From Algoriphagus sp. (lineage in GTDB: Bacteria; Bacteroidota; Bacteroidia; Cytophagales; Cyclobacteriaceae), in assembly GCA_021298245.1 (NCBI GenBank), contig JAJTDZ010000002.1, forward strand, positions 62,001 to 126,000: a stretch of DNA of 64,000 bases. Direction: 5' to 3'. The notes beneath the pieces are model-generated. The model ran no database searches, was not told the DNA's origin, and saw nothing but the letters and a program-made list of their open reading frames with translations. A program made the translations under genes and the position numbers. Below, piece after piece: positions 41,973 through 50,618 of the stretch (the stretch's first letter is position 1; every line of letters begins with the position of its first letter).

Positions 41973-43718
41973 TTAATTTTTCCAAGTTGCTTTACCTCCT
42001 TTAGCTGAGTCTACCTCCACCTTTAGGTTTTGGGTGGAGGAAACAATCCACCTCACCTTGATGGCGCTCATTCCAGGAATATTTTCTACAGCTATTTTTT
42101 GCGGGGAGGGAACTTGCTCTTTGTATAATTTTCTATCCTCGTCTTGAACCACAAATCCTGCTACCACCTGGGCGCCCGTCAAGGTCACATAATCTGGCCT
42201 TTCGATTTTATACTTTAGATCCTGACTTGCATGGGTAGGCATCATGCGCTCGTTGACTACGGTAGCCGTTACCTCTTTTAAGCCTCCACCAAGATCCTCA
42301 ACCTTCACTTCTGAAATGGTCAATTTGGGAGTGTGGTAAGCATGAAAAATGGTAAATGCAGCATTTCTATGGGCATCTTGCTCCAAGAGAAAGCCAGGGT
42401 GAGCCCGTCCAAAGGTTTTCTTAAATCCCCCGATTTCTACAGCTCCAAATTGAGGATGGGAGTAGGCTTTCCAGTGGACAAAAGCGTCCCCAAAAGTCAA
42501 TAGATCGTCCACCTTAAGTTGCTCTTCCTGATTGCCTCTACCTGCATCTTTGTTGAAGTACAAGTAAGAAACCATGAGTTCATTGGAATACGTAAAGATC
42601 CCTCTGGTTCCATAAAACCAATCCAATTCTCCACCAAAGACCGAGTATAGGTCCTTATAAACCGTCAAGTAGCGGTATCCAGGAATCATTTCCTCTCCCT
42701 TTTTTCCAATAGCATCGTAAATCCGAATATCCTCTCGGTTGTAGGTCGTCACATCTTCTTCTGCTCCAGGTCCGCGGAGAATCATTCCTCCTGAATTATG
42801 GAAACTTTGTCCTCCCGCGATATTGGGATGCTTCATGACAAATTCCATCACGGCTCGGTTCTCTGGTAAGGTAAAGGGGTATTTCAGCGCTCCACGCTGT
42901 ACATAATCTGGCTGCCAGTTCCATCCCCAATCTCTATTGGGATCGTAGTAGCCAATACCATCTTCATTTACTTCTCCATCCCCGTCGTTGTCTACTCCTT
43001 CTTGACCAAGCATTTCGTATTCACCCATCTGGTCCTGACCTACCTGAATCAATCTCCTTGGATCTAAAGGATCCTTGATAAATCTGCCCGTGGGGGATTT
43101 ACGAATCATCGTGGTGATGTGTCCGTCACCATCCAAATCGTCCATTCTATCCTCACCGTCTGTTCCATCTCCATCGTCGTCTAGAACCAACATTCCCGAG
43201 CGAGGAGAGCTCGCTGTATTGGGCTCCTTAAAGAAATTGTTTCGTGCATCAGGGTTGATAGTTGGAGTGATGTAAAAGGTTTTGTCCTTGAGGAGCTGCT
43301 TCACAAATTCATTGTCTGCATGCATTTCAGTCAAGTACCAGGCCACATAAAGCGAAAATTCACCCCCTTGCACCTCATTGGAATGAATGTTGCCATCAAT
43401 CCACATGGCAGGCTTATCGGTGTCCTTTCCAGTAGAAAAATCAGTGATCGTAAGGGTGAGAATATCCCTACCCTCCACTGATTTGCCAATGGATTCAATT
43501 TTTGCCAGGTTAGGATGGGCCTGAGCGATTTTTTTCATCCAAGTCCATAATCCCTCAGCGCTGTAGTAGCGATTCCAGGAAATTTCAACCTTGGGTTTAT
43601 GCGGCGTACCTATGGCCCTAAAGTAATTTTCCTCCTGCGCCTTAGCCTCCAAGGCAAAAATACTCCAGGCTCCAATAGCCCATGAGGCAATCAAGTAGTT
43701 TATAGTAAGAGTCTTCAT
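41973..43718 (-). CDS. M14-family zinc carboxypeptidase, catalytically complete
   Basis: 581 residues with a signal peptide ending near AKAQ. Zinc ligands are H112 and E115 (GNIHSNEVQG) and H307 (SFHNSGG); the catalytic glutamate is likely E380 (TYSNEL). A segment inserted at about 180-255 is rich in aspartate and glycine (DDDGDGTDGED, DDLDGDGH, DNDGDGEVNEDG), typical of calcium-binding loops. A beta-sandwich of about 180 residues follows the peptidase domain. It should remove C-terminal residues from peptides outside the cytoplasm. It lies three bases after its paralogue on the minus strand and is presumably co-transcribed. Confidence 0.92.
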   Translation of the reverse strand: MKTLTINYLIASWAIGAWSIFALEAKAQEENYFRAIGTPHKPKVEISWNRYYSAEGLWTWMKKIAQAHPNLAKIESIGKSVEGRDILTLTITDFSTGKDTDKPAMWIDGNIHSNEVQGGEFSLYVAWYLTEMHADNEFVKQLLKDKTFYITPTINPDARNNFFKEPNTASSPRSGMLVLDDDGDGTDGEDRMDDLDGDGHITTMIRKSPTGRFIKDPLDPRRLIQVGQDQMGEYEMLGQEGVDNDGDGEVNEDGIGYYDPNRDWGWNWQPDYVQRGALKYPFTLPENRAVMEFVMKHPNIAGGQSFHNSGGMILRGPGAEEDVTTYNREDIRIYDAIGKKGEEMIPGYRYLTVYKDLYSVFGGELDWFYGTRGIFTYSNELMVSYLYFNKDAGRGNQEEQLKVDDLLTFGDAFVHWKAYSHPQFGAVEIGGFKKTFGRAHPGFLLEQDAHRNAAFTIFHAYHTPKLTISEVKVEDLGGGLKEVTATVVNERMMPTHASQDLKYKIERPDYVTLTGAQVVAGFVVQDEDRKLYKEQVPSPQKIAVENIPGMSAIKVRWIVSSTQNLKVEVDSAKGGKATWKN

Positions 43719-43721
43719 GGC

Positions 43722-45308
43722 TTAGAAGGTTATGGATTGAGTTATAAAACCAGCATGTGGAGCACCTGCTTTAAGTTCTATTGGTGCCTTGGACCTTACG
43801 ATCCAGCTCAAACTAGCTTTTTCAAAGGCCCCCAAGGCAGGAAGCAGCTGTACCGCTTCCCCCGCTACTAGTTGCTCTGAAGAAACCTTCAGGTCTATCC
43901 TAAGTTTTTTTAACCATCGGGACCGTATTCCCATTTCAGAATGGGTAGGTAGCGGAGAATTATTAAATAAATCCACGGTGATCCGGGTAAGACCGTTGCC
44001 CAACTTTTCAGTAGTGAGGTGATGAAACTCCAGTTTAGGTTGCATTCCCGCCAATTTGAGAATAAAATCCACGTGGCTTTGGGCGATACCCTCCACCTGC
44101 TGGTACGGTGGTGTCACCAAGGAAAAAGGCTTAATTCCTCCTACTTCCACTTCACTCTTGGGAAAATCAGGATGAGATATTTCCGTCCATGGCACAAATG
44201 CATTCCAATTCAAAGAATCGGACCAGGCCAGGAAATTAGCTTCTGAATGTGTTTTTCCTTTGTATTCGGGAGTCCAGTAGCCCGGGGTAGAAAAACTAAA
44301 TCTAGCAAAATGGAAATAGGCCCACTGGAAAAAATCTCCATCGGTTCCTTGATTGGTCTGCTGAAAGGCCTTTGCTGGTATGGTCTTGGCATACACCTCC
44401 GATACCATGGCCTGGGTCGCCTGATCTTTTTCTAAAATGGAAGTTACCACCCGCTTGCGGGCTTCAGCTGCAGCATACTTTAAAGGCGTGCTGAGGTTGT
44501 TTGCTGGAGAAAAGGTGACAAAAGCAAAAATATTCCATTGCTCGTAAAGGTAGTCCAACAAGGCTCTGCTTTCTACTTGAGAAACAGCCACATCTCCCGC
44601 CAATGGTTCGAAAACGGGGAATTTGTAAGGAAGAGATTTATTGAAAGCGATTCCTTCTGAGAGGTCTTCGGCAAATTTTCCGTCTTTATCCGAATCCACA
44701 CTTTCCTTGAATACCAGGTACTTTCCAGCTTCCCCTTTGGATCGATCTGCTTTAACCATCACACGGGGATCTTCTTTTGAGGGAATCCACTCTCCTAAAG
44801 GATCAGCTACACGCATCCAGGTTATCAGCCCATCCCCGTTCAAGTCGCTATACCCATTTTCTCCTGCCTGCCCGTCACGATCGTGATCTACGGAAACGGC
44901 ATTTCCCCTGCGCTCGTATTTAAGGGCTGCATGGTATTGTGCATAGGCATCGGGCGACATGTTGGGAAATACATAAAAAGTGGTGGATTCTAGCGCCATG
45001 GCATGTTCTCCTACGAGCTTTTCGGCAAACTGAAGGGCCAGTTCCACGCTGAGAACGTGGTAACCTTCTACCCCGCCCACAACTGCAATTGCTGGTTTCT
45101 GATCTTTGGCACCTGTTCCGATCTTAAGGGCATAAATTTCCTTTCCCCCGGCCGTTTTGCTCAGGGTCTTGAGCTCCACCGAGGGATGGGAACTTAGTTT
45201 TTGAATTCTTTGACTGACTTGGCTGAGGGTGGGATAGTCGCTCTGTGCAAAGGCAGACGCACAAAGAAAGCCTCCCAAAAACAGTCCAAGGAGGAAGTAT
45301 TTTTTCAT
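43722..45308 (-). CDS. M14-family peptidase-like protein, probably inactive
   Basis: About 528 residues from the ATG at 45308, where the signal peptide begins (KKYFLLGLFLGGFLCASAFAQ). It aligns with the neighbouring M14 peptidase, including the aspartate-rich insertion (DHDRDGQAGENGYSDLNGDG, DSDKDGKFAED). The first zinc motif HSNE of the neighbour is EGYH here (E81, H84), so the ligands are swapped. The third ligand position reads FSPAN in place of FHNSG, and no YSNEL-like glutamate is seen. The protein is probably a non-catalytic partner or peptide-binding paralogue. It is the first gene of the pair. Confidence 0.82.
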   Translation of the reverse strand: MKKYFLLGLFLGGFLCASAFAQSDYPTLSQVSQRIQKLSSHPSVELKTLSKTAGGKEIYALKIGTGAKDQKPAIAVVGGVEGYHVLSVELALQFAEKLVGEHAMALESTTFYVFPNMSPDAYAQYHAALKYERRGNAVSVDHDRDGQAGENGYSDLNGDGLITWMRVADPLGEWIPSKEDPRVMVKADRSKGEAGKYLVFKESVDSDKDGKFAEDLSEGIAFNKSLPYKFPVFEPLAGDVAVSQVESRALLDYLYEQWNIFAFVTFSPANNLSTPLKYAAAEARKRVVTSILEKDQATQAMVSEVYAKTIPAKAFQQTNQGTDGDFFQWAYFHFARFSFSTPGYWTPEYKGKTHSEANFLAWSDSLNWNAFVPWTEISHPDFPKSEVEVGGIKPFSLVTPPYQQVEGIAQSHVDFILKLAGMQPKLEFHHLTTEKLGNGLTRITVDLFNNSPLPTHSEMGIRSRWLKKLRIDLKVSSEQLVAGEAVQLLPALGAFEKASLSWIVRSKAPIELKAGAPHAGFITQSITF

Positions 45309-45491
45309 AGGAAGTGTGATTTTCGACAAGAAATATGCAGAAATGCTTTTGAATCAACCTAAAGTTTAGGAAAAAAAACGAAAAATGGGGTTGATTTTTA
45401 TGGAATCTCAAAATTGAAGTCCTAGGAAAATACAAGGGGATCATGGGTTGGAAGTAGAAAAATTGTCTGAATCATAAAAATTGACGTATTT

Positions 45492-45509
45492 CAAGGATTA
45501 AATTCCTTG
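45492..45509. repeat. Inverted repeat just before the universal stress protein start
   Basis: CAAGGA-TTAAAT-TCCTTG, perfect 6-bp arms ending two bases before the ATG at 45512. It could be a hairpin over the ribosome entry region or an operator. Confidence 0.5.
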
Positions 45510-45511
45510 TC

Positions 45512-46339
45512 ATGTACCAAAAAGTTGTTCTTGCCATTGCTTTTTCACCACGCATGGAAGCCTTAATTGCTGAGGCTAGAAAATTAATTGGAATTTTTGA
45601 TGGGGAACTGGTACTGATCCATGTAGGAACAAAAACCGCAGAATTAGAAGCGCAATTGGAGGAAATCTTGGCACGTCACTGTGGGGACGTGCGGAAGATT
45701 AGGACGATTTGGAAGGAGGGCAAACCGGCAAAAACCATTCTGAAAACCTGTGAAGAGGAAAAAGCAGATTTGCTGGTTTTGGGGGCTCTGAAAAAAGAAG
45801 GCTTATTGACCTATTACGTAGGTTCTGTAGCTAGAAAAGTAATACGAAAATCCAAATGTTCGGTACTAACGCTCATTGATCCAAAATTGGAAGGAACCCA
45901 TTTTTCTAAAGTGGTCATCAATGGAACCGAACTTGAAATCACGCCTAAAGTAATCAAAAAGGGACTAAAATTTTGCCAGGCAGAACAAGCCAGTCAAGTC
46001 CACATTCTCAATGAAATCAAAATGTATGGCTTCCAAATGGCAACCGCTGGAGAGGGTTCAGAAACTGAAGTAGCCAATACCAGACGAAAGTTGGTCCAAG
46101 ATGAAATTCAGTATGTTCAAAATATTTTGGAAAAACTCGACCAAACAAACTTAAAGGTCAACATTAAGGTTACGGCAGGTAAATGGGCCGTAGAATTGGT
46201 GCGCTTTTGCGAATCCATTGAAGCTGACTTGCTGATCATGGGGGATGAACAAGGTCTTACCTTCATTGATCGACTTTTCCCTCATGATTTAGAAGGCATT
46301 TTGGAGGAACTACCCTGCAACTTGTTAATTGTGAAGTAG
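45512..46339 (+). CDS. Universal stress protein with two UspA domains
   Basis: 275 residues: two tandem UspA-like domains (about 1-135 and 140-275). The first starts YQKVVLAIAFS and contains ADLLVLGALKKEGLL, then VGSVARKVIRKSKCSVL, the usual place of the nucleotide-binding GX2GX9G(S/T), here partly degenerate. The second ends ADLLIMGDEQGLTFIDRLFPHDLEGILEELPCNLLIV. ATP binding is uncertain. It is followed after three bases by a CPA2 antiporter gene, a frequent pairing in which the Usp protein is thought to regulate the transporter. Confidence 0.87.
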   Translation: MYQKVVLAIAFSPRMEALIAEARKLIGIFDGELVLIHVGTKTAELEAQLEEILARHCGDVRKIRTIWKEGKPAKTILKTCEEEKADLLVLGALKKEGLLTYYVGSVARKVIRKSKCSVLTLIDPKLEGTHFSKVVINGTELEITPKVIKKGLKFCQAEQASQVHILNEIKMYGFQMATAGEGSETEVANTRRKLVQDEIQYVQNILEKLDQTNLKVNIKVTAGKWAVELVRFCESIEADLLIMGDEQGLTFIDRLFPHDLEGILEELPCNLLIVK

Positions 46340-46342
46340 GAT

Positions 46343-47587
46343 ATGGATAGCTTAGCACATCAAGACGTTATTAACTTACTTCTCAAGTTAGCAACGATGT
46401 TACTATTGGCCCGCATTTTTGCCGAAGTGGCACAAAAACTTAAGCAACCAGCAGTAGTAGGGGAAATTTTGGCAGGTATAATTTTAGGCCCCACTGTGTT
46501 GGGAACGATTGGTCCTGAATTTTACGAGTTTTTGTTTCGAAGCAGCCCTTCTGCAAACCTTGCATTGGACGGGATTGTTCAAATGGCCGTAATCCTACTT
46601 CTATTTATAGCAGGACTGGAAGTTGAGCTACACCTAGTTTGGTCTCAAGGAAAATCTGCTGTTAATATCAGTGTTTTAGGATTAGCTGTTCCCTTTTTCT
46701 TTGGTTTTCTTGCTCCATATTATTTTCCAGAATTCTTTGGTATCTCTGAAGACAAAAAATTGCTCTTTTCCCTATTTATAGGAACAGCCATGTCAATCAC
46801 AGCCTTACCAGTAGTTGTTCGCATCTTAATGGATATGAATTTATTTAAGACTAAAATGGGAATGGTCATTGTAGCTGGTGCCATGGTAAATGATTTGATT
46901 GGTTGGATAATCTTTTCAGTGATCCTTTCCTTTATGGGTAAAGCTGGAAATTTCTCCTTGATTAATACAATTGGAATTACCCTAATCTTTACCATATTCA
47001 TGCTAACTGTTGGTAAGGGCTTGTTAAATAAAGTACTTCCTTGGACCAACAAAAAATTAGCCTGGCCAGGCGGTGTCCTTTCTCTGTCCATGGCTTTTTG
47101 TTTTTTAGCTGCCGCCTTCACCGAATGGTTGGGAATACATGCCATATTTGGAGCATTCCTTTTTGGCGTTGCACTTGGGGACTCAGATCACTTATCTGAA
47201 AAGGCAAAAGAAATTATTCATCAGTTCATCAACAATATTTTCGCCCCCCTATTCTTTGTCTCTATAGGTTTGAAGATCAACTTCTTTACCAACTTTGACA
47301 TCGCCTTGGTAATTGTCATCCTTGTGATTTCCTTTGCCGGAAAAATTATTGGAAGCGGCTATGGAGCCCTCCGCTCAGGATACAATTTCAAAGATGCTTT
47401 AGCAGTAGGTTTTGGGATGAATGCGAGAGGTGCAATGGAAATTATTTTGGGTCTAATCGCCTTGAAAAGTGGACTGATCGATGAAAAATTATTCGTTGCC
47501 TTAGTAGTGATGGCACTTGTAACTTCTATATCTGCTGCCCCATTAATGAAATGGGCACTCAAAAAGAAATCTGTAGAATCGGAATAA
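46343..47587 (+). CDS. CPA2-family cation:proton antiporter
   Basis: 414 residues with about 12-13 transmembrane segments. Conserved parts are KQPAVVGEILAGIILGPTVLG, LLFIAGLEVEL, TAMSITALPVVVRIL and GAMVNDLIGW (the ND ion-binding motif of the CPA family), plus FFVSIGLKIN and GMNARGAMEIILGLIA. It ends at the membrane domain without the C-terminal RCK/TrkA-N domain of KefB, so any gating would come from other proteins, perhaps the co-transcribed Usp protein. Likely K+/H+ or Na+/H+ exchange. Confidence 0.92.
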   Translation: MDSLAHQDVINLLLKLATMLLLARIFAEVAQKLKQPAVVGEILAGIILGPTVLGTIGPEFYEFLFRSSPSANLALDGIVQMAVILLLFIAGLEVELHLVWSQGKSAVNISVLGLAVPFFFGFLAPYYFPEFFGISEDKKLLFSLFIGTAMSITALPVVVRILMDMNLFKTKMGMVIVAGAMVNDLIGWIIFSVILSFMGKAGNFSLINTIGITLIFTIFMLTVGKGLLNKVLPWTNKKLAWPGGVLSLSMAFCFLAAAFTEWLGIHAIFGAFLFGVALGDSDHLSEKAKEIIHQFINNIFAPLFFVSIGLKINFFTNFDIALVIVILVISFAGKIIGSGYGALRSGYNFKDALAVGFGMNARGAMEIILGLIALKSGLIDEKLFVALVVMALVTSISAAPLMKWALKKKSVESE

Positions 47588-47612
47588 GCCCTTTTTCCCA
47601 GTCTTCCCATTC

Positions 47613-47644
47613 TTAACTTTTAACCTTACTTTCAAAAAAGTTAA
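47613..47644. repeat. AT-rich inverted repeat between the antiporter and hemH
   Basis: TTAACTTTT (47613-47621) and AAAAGTTAA (47636-47644), a perfect 9-bp stem with a 14-base loop and no T run on either side. It may be a weak terminator or an operator for hemH, which starts 46 bases downstream. Confidence 0.4.
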
Positions 47645-47689
47645 ACAAAGGGGTTATTTTTAGGCTTTCCTAGGGAAATAAATTACCGT

Positions 47690-48721
47690 ATGTCTAAGAG
47701 TCAAGCAAAAATAGGGGTCCTTTTAGTGAATCTTGGTACGCCAGACAGCACAAAAACGGGGGATGTACGCAAGTACTTGAGAGAATTTTTGATGGATGGG
47801 AGGGTAATTGACTTTCCATTTATCTTCAGGTGGATGTTGGTCAATTTGATTATAGCCCCCTTTCGCGCTCCTAAATCGGCAAAAGAATACCGAAAGCTAT
47901 GGACAGAAAGAGGATCTCCCCTACTTTTTCATACCCAAGACCTAAAGGACAAACTTGAAAAAAGGTTAGATCCCCTTACCTATCGCGTGGTCCTTGCCAT
48001 GCGCTATCAAAATCCGAGCATCGCCACGGCATTGAAAGCCTTGCAAGAAGAAAAGGTGAAGAAGATCATTGTGCTTCCTCTTTTTCCTCAGTATGCTTCG
48101 GCAACCAACGGTTCGGTAATAGATCGAGTCATGGAGTTGGTCCGCACCTGGCAGATCATTCCCGAAATGACCTTTATTAGCAACTACCTGGAGCACCCCC
48201 TGTTTCTTGAAGCCTGGGCCGAACTCGGTCGAGAAGCGATGAAGGAGCATACTTACGACAAGTACCTATTTTCATACCATGGACTTCCTGAAAGACAAAT
48301 AAGAAAGGGAAGTGTAGATGGACATTGCCAATTAGGATCATGCTGTGCTGCCTATGGGATTAAAAATCAATTTTGCTACCGAGCTCAATGCTTTCAGACC
48401 ACTCGATTGATTGCAGAAAAACTGGGACTACCTGAAGAAAAGGTACTCACCTGCTTCCAATCTCGCTTGGGCAAAGATCCCTGGATCAAGCCCTACACAG
48501 AAGATACCATCAAAGAGTTAGCAAAAGAAAGAGTAAAAAAAGTACTCGTTTTCTCACCTGCTTTCGTAGCGGATTGCCTGGAAACCACCGTGGAGGTGGG
48601 GGAAGAGTACAAGGAGCAGTTTGAAGAACTTGGAGGAGAGCATTGGGAATTGGTGCCTAGCCTCAACTCCAACGATACCTGGGTGAGGTGTGTGGAGAAT
48701 CTGATTTTGACAAGATCGTAA
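47690..48721 (+). CDS. hemH: Ferrochelatase
   Basis: 343 residues. Family motifs are GVLLVNLGTP, YFxG-like RYQNPS, LPLFPQYAS, FSYHGLPE (catalytic H197), FQSRLGKDPW and FSPAFVADCLETTVEV (catalytic glutamate). It inserts Fe2+ into protoporphyrin IX as the last step of heme b synthesis, feeding cytochromes matured by the ccm block in this window. Five cysteines at 213, 218, 219, 229 and 234 lie just after the active-site histidine, a position where several bacterial ferrochelatases have extra cysteines. Whether they bind a cluster cannot be told. Confidence 0.95.
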   Translation: MSKSQAKIGVLLVNLGTPDSTKTGDVRKYLREFLMDGRVIDFPFIFRWMLVNLIIAPFRAPKSAKEYRKLWTERGSPLLFHTQDLKDKLEKRLDPLTYRVVLAMRYQNPSIATALKALQEEKVKKIIVLPLFPQYASATNGSVIDRVMELVRTWQIIPEMTFISNYLEHPLFLEAWAELGREAMKEHTYDKYLFSYHGLPERQIRKGSVDGHCQLGSCCAAYGIKNQFCYRAQCFQTTRLIAEKLGLPEEKVLTCFQSRLGKDPWIKPYTEDTIKELAKERVKKVLVFSPAFVADCLETTVEVGEEYKEQFEELGGEHWELVPSLNSNDTWVRCVENLILTRS

Positions 48722-48785
48722 TTTTGTACCTGGTACTTTGTACAATTAATTTTCGTACTTCGTATTTCAAAAATCGTATTTCTCA

Positions 48786-49949
48786 TTGTCCAAATCCTCT
48801 TCCAAAGTCCTCCTTTTCTTAGGTGTTATCTTGATCTCCATCAATTTACGCACCTCCATTGCTTCTGTAGGACCGCTTATACCCTACATTCGAGAGGACT
48901 TGGGTATTTCCAATACCGCCGCAGGATTTTTGACTACCCTTAGTTTACTCACCTTTGCCCTATTTTCCCTAATAGCTCCTAGCATAGGGCAAAAGCTGGG
49001 ACATTCCAAAGCTATTTTCATAGGCATACTTGTCCTTGCCTTGGGAAGCAGCATTCGTGTGTTGGGGGAGGTTTCTTTGCTTTACCTCGGTACTGCACTT
49101 ACGGGCATAGGCATTGTCACTGCCAACGTACTCATGATTCCCTTTTTTAAAGCCCGAATTCCAGAAAAGCTGGGCTTGATGACGGCCTTATTATCTACAG
49201 GCATGTCCTTATTTGCTGCCATCGCCTCAGGTATAAGTGTGCCCTTAGCGGAAGGGCTAGGCTGGGGATGGAGGGGAGCGCTGGCCTTCTGGGTAGGCTT
49301 GATGGTCCTAGCCCTGATCGCTTGGATACCTCAACTAAAACTTAGCCGAAACCAAGGCTCAGCGGTGCAGGTACCGAACAAGAATGTATGGAAATCTACC
49401 CTTGCCTGGCAAGTTACCGGTTTTATGGCCTCTCAATCGGTGATGTACTTTACCTTAATTACTTGGCTTCCAGATTTGTTGATTGCTAGGGGCATGTCTC
49501 CGACTACTGCAGGCTGGTCTCTTTTTTACATGCAATTGATATCGCTCATCGGCACCTTTTTTATTCCTAATCTTTTACTCAGATTGCCCCAACAGTCAGG
49601 AGTGGTGGTAGGGGTTGGACTAGGATACTTGCTGGGATATGGAGCATTATTTTTTCACCAGGAATGGATCACCTTCTTAGCGCTGACTGTCATTGGTATA
49701 GGAAGTGGAGCAAGTCTAAGCATCGCCTATACCCTAATTTCCATGAGGACAGCCGAAGAACTCACTACCTCCAAACTTTCCGGCATGGTACAGTCCGCCG
49801 GTTACGTTTTTGCTGCCTTGGGGCCCCTTTTCTTTGGGATTTCCTTGGATTGGTTGGGAAATTGGGAGGTGATGATCTGGCTGCTCCTAGGCATGACTAT
49901 CTTATTTTTGAGCTTCGGCATTCCTGCAGGAAAGGATAAAAAAATCTAA
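48786..49949 (+). CDS. MFS transporter, CynX/NimT-like
   Basis: 387 residues with 12 transmembrane helices. The start SSSKVLLFLGVILISINLRTSIASVGPLIPYI is typical of the CynX/NimT (cyanate / 2-nitroimidazole) branch, followed by the loop between helices 2 and 3 (SIGQKLGHSKAIF). The start codon is a TTG at 48786: an in-frame stop lies at 48747-48749 and no ATG or GTG comes between. The substrate is unknown. The 65-base gap after hemH holds tandem GTACTT/GTATTT-like words and no clear promoter. Confidence 0.85.
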   Translation: MSKSSSKVLLFLGVILISINLRTSIASVGPLIPYIREDLGISNTAAGFLTTLSLLTFALFSLIAPSIGQKLGHSKAIFIGILVLALGSSIRVLGEVSLLYLGTALTGIGIVTANVLMIPFFKARIPEKLGLMTALLSTGMSLFAAIASGISVPLAEGLGWGWRGALAFWVGLMVLALIAWIPQLKLSRNQGSAVQVPNKNVWKSTLAWQVTGFMASQSVMYFTLITWLPDLLIARGMSPTTAGWSLFYMQLISLIGTFFIPNLLLRLPQQSGVVVGVGLGYLLGYGALFFHQEWITFLALTVIGIGSGASLSIAYTLISMRTAEELTTSKLSGMVQSAGYVFAALGPLFFGISLDWLGNWEVMIWLLLGMTILFLSFGIPAGKDKKI

Positions 49950-50015
49950 TTCCCCATTCTTTTAAAAAACGTAGCGAAGAAAGCGGTAATTTTATGGAAT
50001 TCCTTTTTCATTGGT

Positions 50016-50618
50016 ATGCAAGATGTATTCCATTCCCTAGGCATTTCAGATTCTGTTTTGAATTACGTATTGATGCCTCTGTTGATATTCGTAGCTAGGG
50101 TAGCTGACGTTTCCATCAATACCCTCCGGATCATGTTTATGATGAATGGAAAGAAAAATACCGTTCCCATTTTGGGATTTTTTGAGGCCTTGATCTGGTT
50201 GTTGGCCATAGGGCAAATTTTTCAAAATGTGGACAATCCTCTATCCTATTTGGCTTATGCAGGAGGCTTTGCCACTGGCACCTATGTGGGCATGACCTTG
50301 GACGAAAAATTGGCTCTGGGAAGGGTATTGGTTCGGGTGATTACCCCCAAGCCACTACCGACTTTATTGGAATTTATGAAGGAAAAGGACTACCGCTTCA
50401 CCAACGTAGGGGCAGAAGGGCGGTATGGAAAAGTAAACTTATTGTTTACCGTGATGAAAAGAGATCAACTTCAAGAATTCATTTCCATGGTCAAGGCCAC
50501 CGACCAAAAAGCATTTTACACCATAGAAAGTGTAAAAAGGGTGTCTGAGGAGGATTTGAATATCATGGAGGATAAATCCCGTTTCCGCTCCAAACTATGG
50601 AGCCGTGCCCGCACCTGA
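50016..50618 (+). CDS. UPF0316/DUF5698-DUF2179 membrane protein
   Basis: 200 residues. Three N-terminal transmembrane helices (about 15-35, 50-68 and 76-95) carry RVADVSINTLRIMFMMNGKK, the DUF5698 signature. The cytoplasmic DUF2179 domain (about 105-180) contains YRFTNVGAEGRYGKVNLLFTV and TDQKAFYTIESVKRV. DUF2179 domains resemble small ligand-binding modules, but the ligand is unknown. Its stop overlaps the next ATG (TGATG), so translation is coupled to the methylase gene. Confidence 0.88.
   Translation: MQDVFHSLGISDSVLNYVLMPLLIFVARVADVSINTLRIMFMMNGKKNTVPILGFFEALIWLLAIGQIFQNVDNPLSYLAYAGGFATGTYVGMTLDEKLALGRVLVRVITPKPLPTLLEFMKEKDYRFTNVGAEGRYGKVNLLFTVMKRDQLQEFISMVKATDQKAFYTIESVKRVSEEDLNIMEDKSRFRSKLWSRART

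Noticed and set aside
45358..45370. CCTAAAGTTTAGG palindrome upstream of the M14 pair
   Set aside because: Perfect but short and AT-rich, with no second copy to suggest an operator.
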